The position numbers and the translations under genes were made by a program. 64,000 nucleotides of DNA. Source: Cladorhizidae sp. MBARI D1340-BT2. Lineage: Eukaryota; Porifera; Demospongiae; Poecilosclerida; Cladorhizidae. The DNA lies in the NCBI GenBank assembly GCA_028752905.1, contig JAQNBH010000011.1, positions 23,888,341-23,952,340 of the forward strand. Reading direction: 5' to 3'. Positions 61,481-64,000 of the stretch are shown here, in pieces (position 1 is the stretch's first letter; every line of letters begins with the position of its first letter). The notes under the pieces were generated by a model, which saw nothing but the letters and a program-made list of their open reading frames with translations, did no database searches and was not told where the DNA came from.

Positions 61481-64000
61481 GTGTGCATCAACCTATGAAC
61501 TCTGGTGTGCATCAAGCCATGAACTCTGGTGTGCATCAAGCCATGAACTCTGGTGTGAAGCAAGCCATGAACTCTGGCGTGTATCAAGCTATGAATTCTT
61601 GTCTGTAGCAACACATGAACTCTGGTGTGTAGCAGTTATGAACTCCATATCAGACAATGAAATCTAGTGTGCAGCAAGCCTTGAACACTGGTGTGTTAAG
61701 CCATGTACTCTGGTGTGTACCAAGCCATGAACTCTGGTTTGCATCAAGCCATGAACTCTGGTGTGCAACAAGCCATGAACTCTGGTTTGCATCAAACCAT
61801 GAACTCAGGTGTGCATTAAGCTATGAACAATGGAATGCATCAAGCTATGAACTCTGGTGTCTATCAAGCTATGTATGAACTCTGATGTGCATCAAGCCAT
61901 GAACTCTGGTGTGTATCAAGCTATTAACTCTAGTGTGTAGCAAGGCATGAATTCTGGTGTGTACGAGTCATGAATTCTTTATCAAGCCATGAACTCTGGT
62001 GGCTCGAGCCATGAACTCTGGTATGTGTCAAGCCATGAACTCTGGTGTGCATCAAGCCATGAACTTTGGTTTGCATCGAGCCATGAACTCTGGTGTGCAT
62101 CAAGCCATGAACACTGGTGTGCATCAAGCCATGAACTCTGGTGTGCATCAAGCCATGAACTCTGGTGTGCATCAACCCATGAACTCTAGTGTGCATCAAG
62201 CCATGAACTCTAGTGTGCATCAAGCCTTGAACTGTGGTGTGTAGTAAGCCATGAACACTGGTGTGCATCAAGACATGTACTTTAGTTTGCATTGAGCAAT
62301 GAACTCTGGTGTGCATCAAGCCATGAACTCTGGTTTGCATCAAGCCATGAACTCTTGTGTGTATCAAGCCATGAACTCTGATGTGCATCAAGCCATGAAC
62401 TCTGGCTTGCATCAATCCATGAACTTTGGTATGCATCAAGCCATGAACTGTGATGGGTATCAAGCTATGAACTCTGGTGTGTAGCAAGCCATGAACATTG
62501 GTGTGTGTCAAGCCATGAACTCTGGTTTGCATCAAGTCATGAACTCTGGTATGCAGCAAGCCATGAACTATGGTGTGTATCAAGCTATATGAACTCTGGT
62601 GTGTAGCAAAACATGAATTCTGCTGTGTATCAATCAAGCTATGAACTCCAGTCTATATCAAGCTGTATAAATTCTGTTGTGTAGCAAAACATGAACTCTT
62701 ATGTGCATCAAGCCAAGAACTCTGGCGGGTATGAAGATATTCTAGTCTGTATCAAGCTAAGAACTCGTGTGTGTGTCAAGTTATGAGGTCTGGTGTGTAT
62801 CAAGCTATGAACTCTGGGGTGTAGAAAGACATGAACTCTGGTGTACAGCAAGCCATGAACTCCGGGGTGCATCAAGCCATGAAATCTGGTGTGTATCAAG
62901 CTATGAACTCTGATGTGCAGCAGACATGAACTCTGGTGTTTAGCAGTCATGAACTCTGTAACTAGCCATGAACTATAGGTGTCTAAAGCCATCAACTCTG
63001 GTGTACATCAAGCCATGAACTCTGGTGTGCATCAAGCCATGAACTTTGGTGTGCATAGAGCCATGAACTATGGTGTGCATGAAGCCATGAACTCTGGTGT
63101 ACATCAAGCCATGAACTCTGGTTTGCATCAAGCCATGAACTCTGGTGTGCATCAAGCCATGAACTCTGGTGTGGAATTCTGGTGTGTTGCCTTCGTGAAG
63201 TCTATAACTAGCCATGAACTATAAATGTCTCAAGCCATGAACTCTGGTGTACATCAAGCCATGAACTCTGGTGTGCATCAAGCCATGAACTTTGGTGTGC
63301 ATCGAGCTAAGAATGATGATGTGCATGAAGCCATGAACTCTGGTGTAGTTCAAGCCATGAACTCTGGTGTGCATCAAGCCATGAACTCTGGTTTGCATCA
63401 AGCCATGAACTCTGGTGTTCATCAAGCCATAAATTTTGGTGTGCATCAAGCTATGAACACTGTTGTGTAGCAAGACATGAACTCTGGTGTGTAGCAGTCA
63501 TGAACTCTCTATCAAGCCATGAAGTCAGGCGTCTAAAGCCATGAACTCTGGTGTGTTTCAAGCCATGAACTCTGGTGTGCTTCAAGCCATGAACACTGGT
63601 GTGTATCAAGCTATTAACTCTGGTGAGCTTCAAGTCATGAACTCTGGTGTGCAACAAGCCATGAACTCTGGTGTGCATCAATCCATGAACTCTGGTATGT
63701 AGTAAGGCATGAACTCTGGCGTGCATCAAGCCAGTAACTCTGGTGTGTATCAAGCTAAGAATTCTGGCCTGTAGAAAGACATGAACTCTGGTGTGTAGCA
63801 GTCATGAACTCTGTATCAAGCTATGAACTCTGGTCTGTATCAAGCTATCAACTCGGGTGTGTAGCAAGTTATGAGGTCTTGTGTGTAGCAGTCATGAACT
63901 CTGTATCAAGCCATGAAGTCTAGCGTCTCAAGCCATGAACTCTGGTGTGTTTCAAGCCATGAACTCTGGTGTGCATCAAGCCATGAACTCTGGTATGAAG
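61481..64000. repeat. Satellite blocks resembling 15.9-19.5 kb, to the window end
   Basis: Blocks k, l, a (61333-62244) match 15794-16755 in order and spacing. 62979-63753 (blocks g, h, i) matches 18673-19482. Block g is otherwise rare, so this end is closely related to the 16-20 kb region. The array runs out of the window in block k. No gene is seen. Confidence 0.7.

Larger units (their letters stand above)
5905..64000. repeat. Uninterrupted 24-bp satellite array (about 58 kb)
   Basis: Every part of this span shows the 24-bp period. The consensus monomer has six each of A, C, G and T and contains no CpG. Frequent variants replace GTGCATCAAGCC with GTGTAGCAAGAC, GTGTATCAAGCT, GTGCAGCAAGCC or GTTTGCATC forms. 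Short monomers (for example around TAGCAGTCATG, TGTCTCAAGCC and CATCACCAATG) shift the register at repeated places. Open frames here are by-products of the 24-bp period. I see no other insertion, RNA gene or gene in this span. Sub-structure is listed in separate entries. Confidence 0.95.

Noticed and set aside
61930..62637. A 235-codon minus-strand open frame and 184-codon plus-strand frames at 46587-47141 and 49618-50172
   Set aside because: Same cause: in-register 24-bp monomers. The 184-codon frames exist only because five monomers were lost and do not show codon-level constraint.
5905..64000. CRISPR-like regular repeats
   Set aside because: Monomers are directly adjacent with no unique spacers. 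Variation is spread through the monomer and the array is far too long.
5905..64000. Further transposon insertions or RNA genes in the long array
   Set aside because: Reading line by line, every stretch keeps the satellite motif. I found no block of unrelated sequence after 5904.

Overview
The window is almost entirely one tandem-repeat (satellite) array with no supportable gene. About 60.8 of 64.0 kb consists of diverged copies of a 24-bp monomer whose two halves are CATCAAGCCATG and AACTCTGGTGTG, roughly 2,500 monomer slots. A eukaryotic, probably animal, nuclear genome is the natural reading: a long gene-free satellite with higher-order structure and a TTAA-flanked DNA transposon inside it. 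The sequence does not let me name the species.

Layout. 1-528: satellite. 529-2140: an AT-richer, non-satellite insert of 1,612 bp with 20-bp imperfect terminal inverted repeats and TTAA on both sides. 2141-4294: satellite. 4295-5904: a second copy of the same insert (1,610 bp) at the same satellite position. The two copies exist because a unit of about 3.76 kb, satellite plus insert, was duplicated in tandem (visible parts 1-3312 and 3313-7076). 5905-64000: uninterrupted satellite. At 11311 the array holds the same flanking satellite with a single TTAA and no insert, which is an intact empty site and shows the insert is a transposon that duplicated TTAA.

The satellite is not a simple array. 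Monomer variants and out-of-length monomers occur in a fixed order and form blocks of about 0.2-0.5 kb. About twelve block types (a to l here) follow each other in a full higher-order repeat, best seen at 16393-20632 (4,240 bp). Elsewhere the same blocks recur in full, shortened or shuffled form. On top of this lie recent near-identical tandem duplications with periods of 1,343 bp (20446-23131), 5,694 bp (31178-42565), 3,031 bp (45558-51619) and 4,491/4,516 bp (49911 to about 61480), plus a 5,552/5,576-bp pair (23182-27030 and 28734-32606). Shared small changes let some of these events be ordered in time.

No genes work together here. Because 24 is a multiple of three, four of the six frames of the consensus monomer have no stop, so long open frames (MNSGVHQA or SSHELWCA on plus, GLMHTRVH or LDAHQSSW on minus) arise by arithmetic. 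They break wherever TAG-bearing or short monomers occur. I treat none of them as a gene. The strongest observations are the TTAA element with its empty site, the block-structured higher-order repeat, and the datable duplication history. All comparisons were made by eye.
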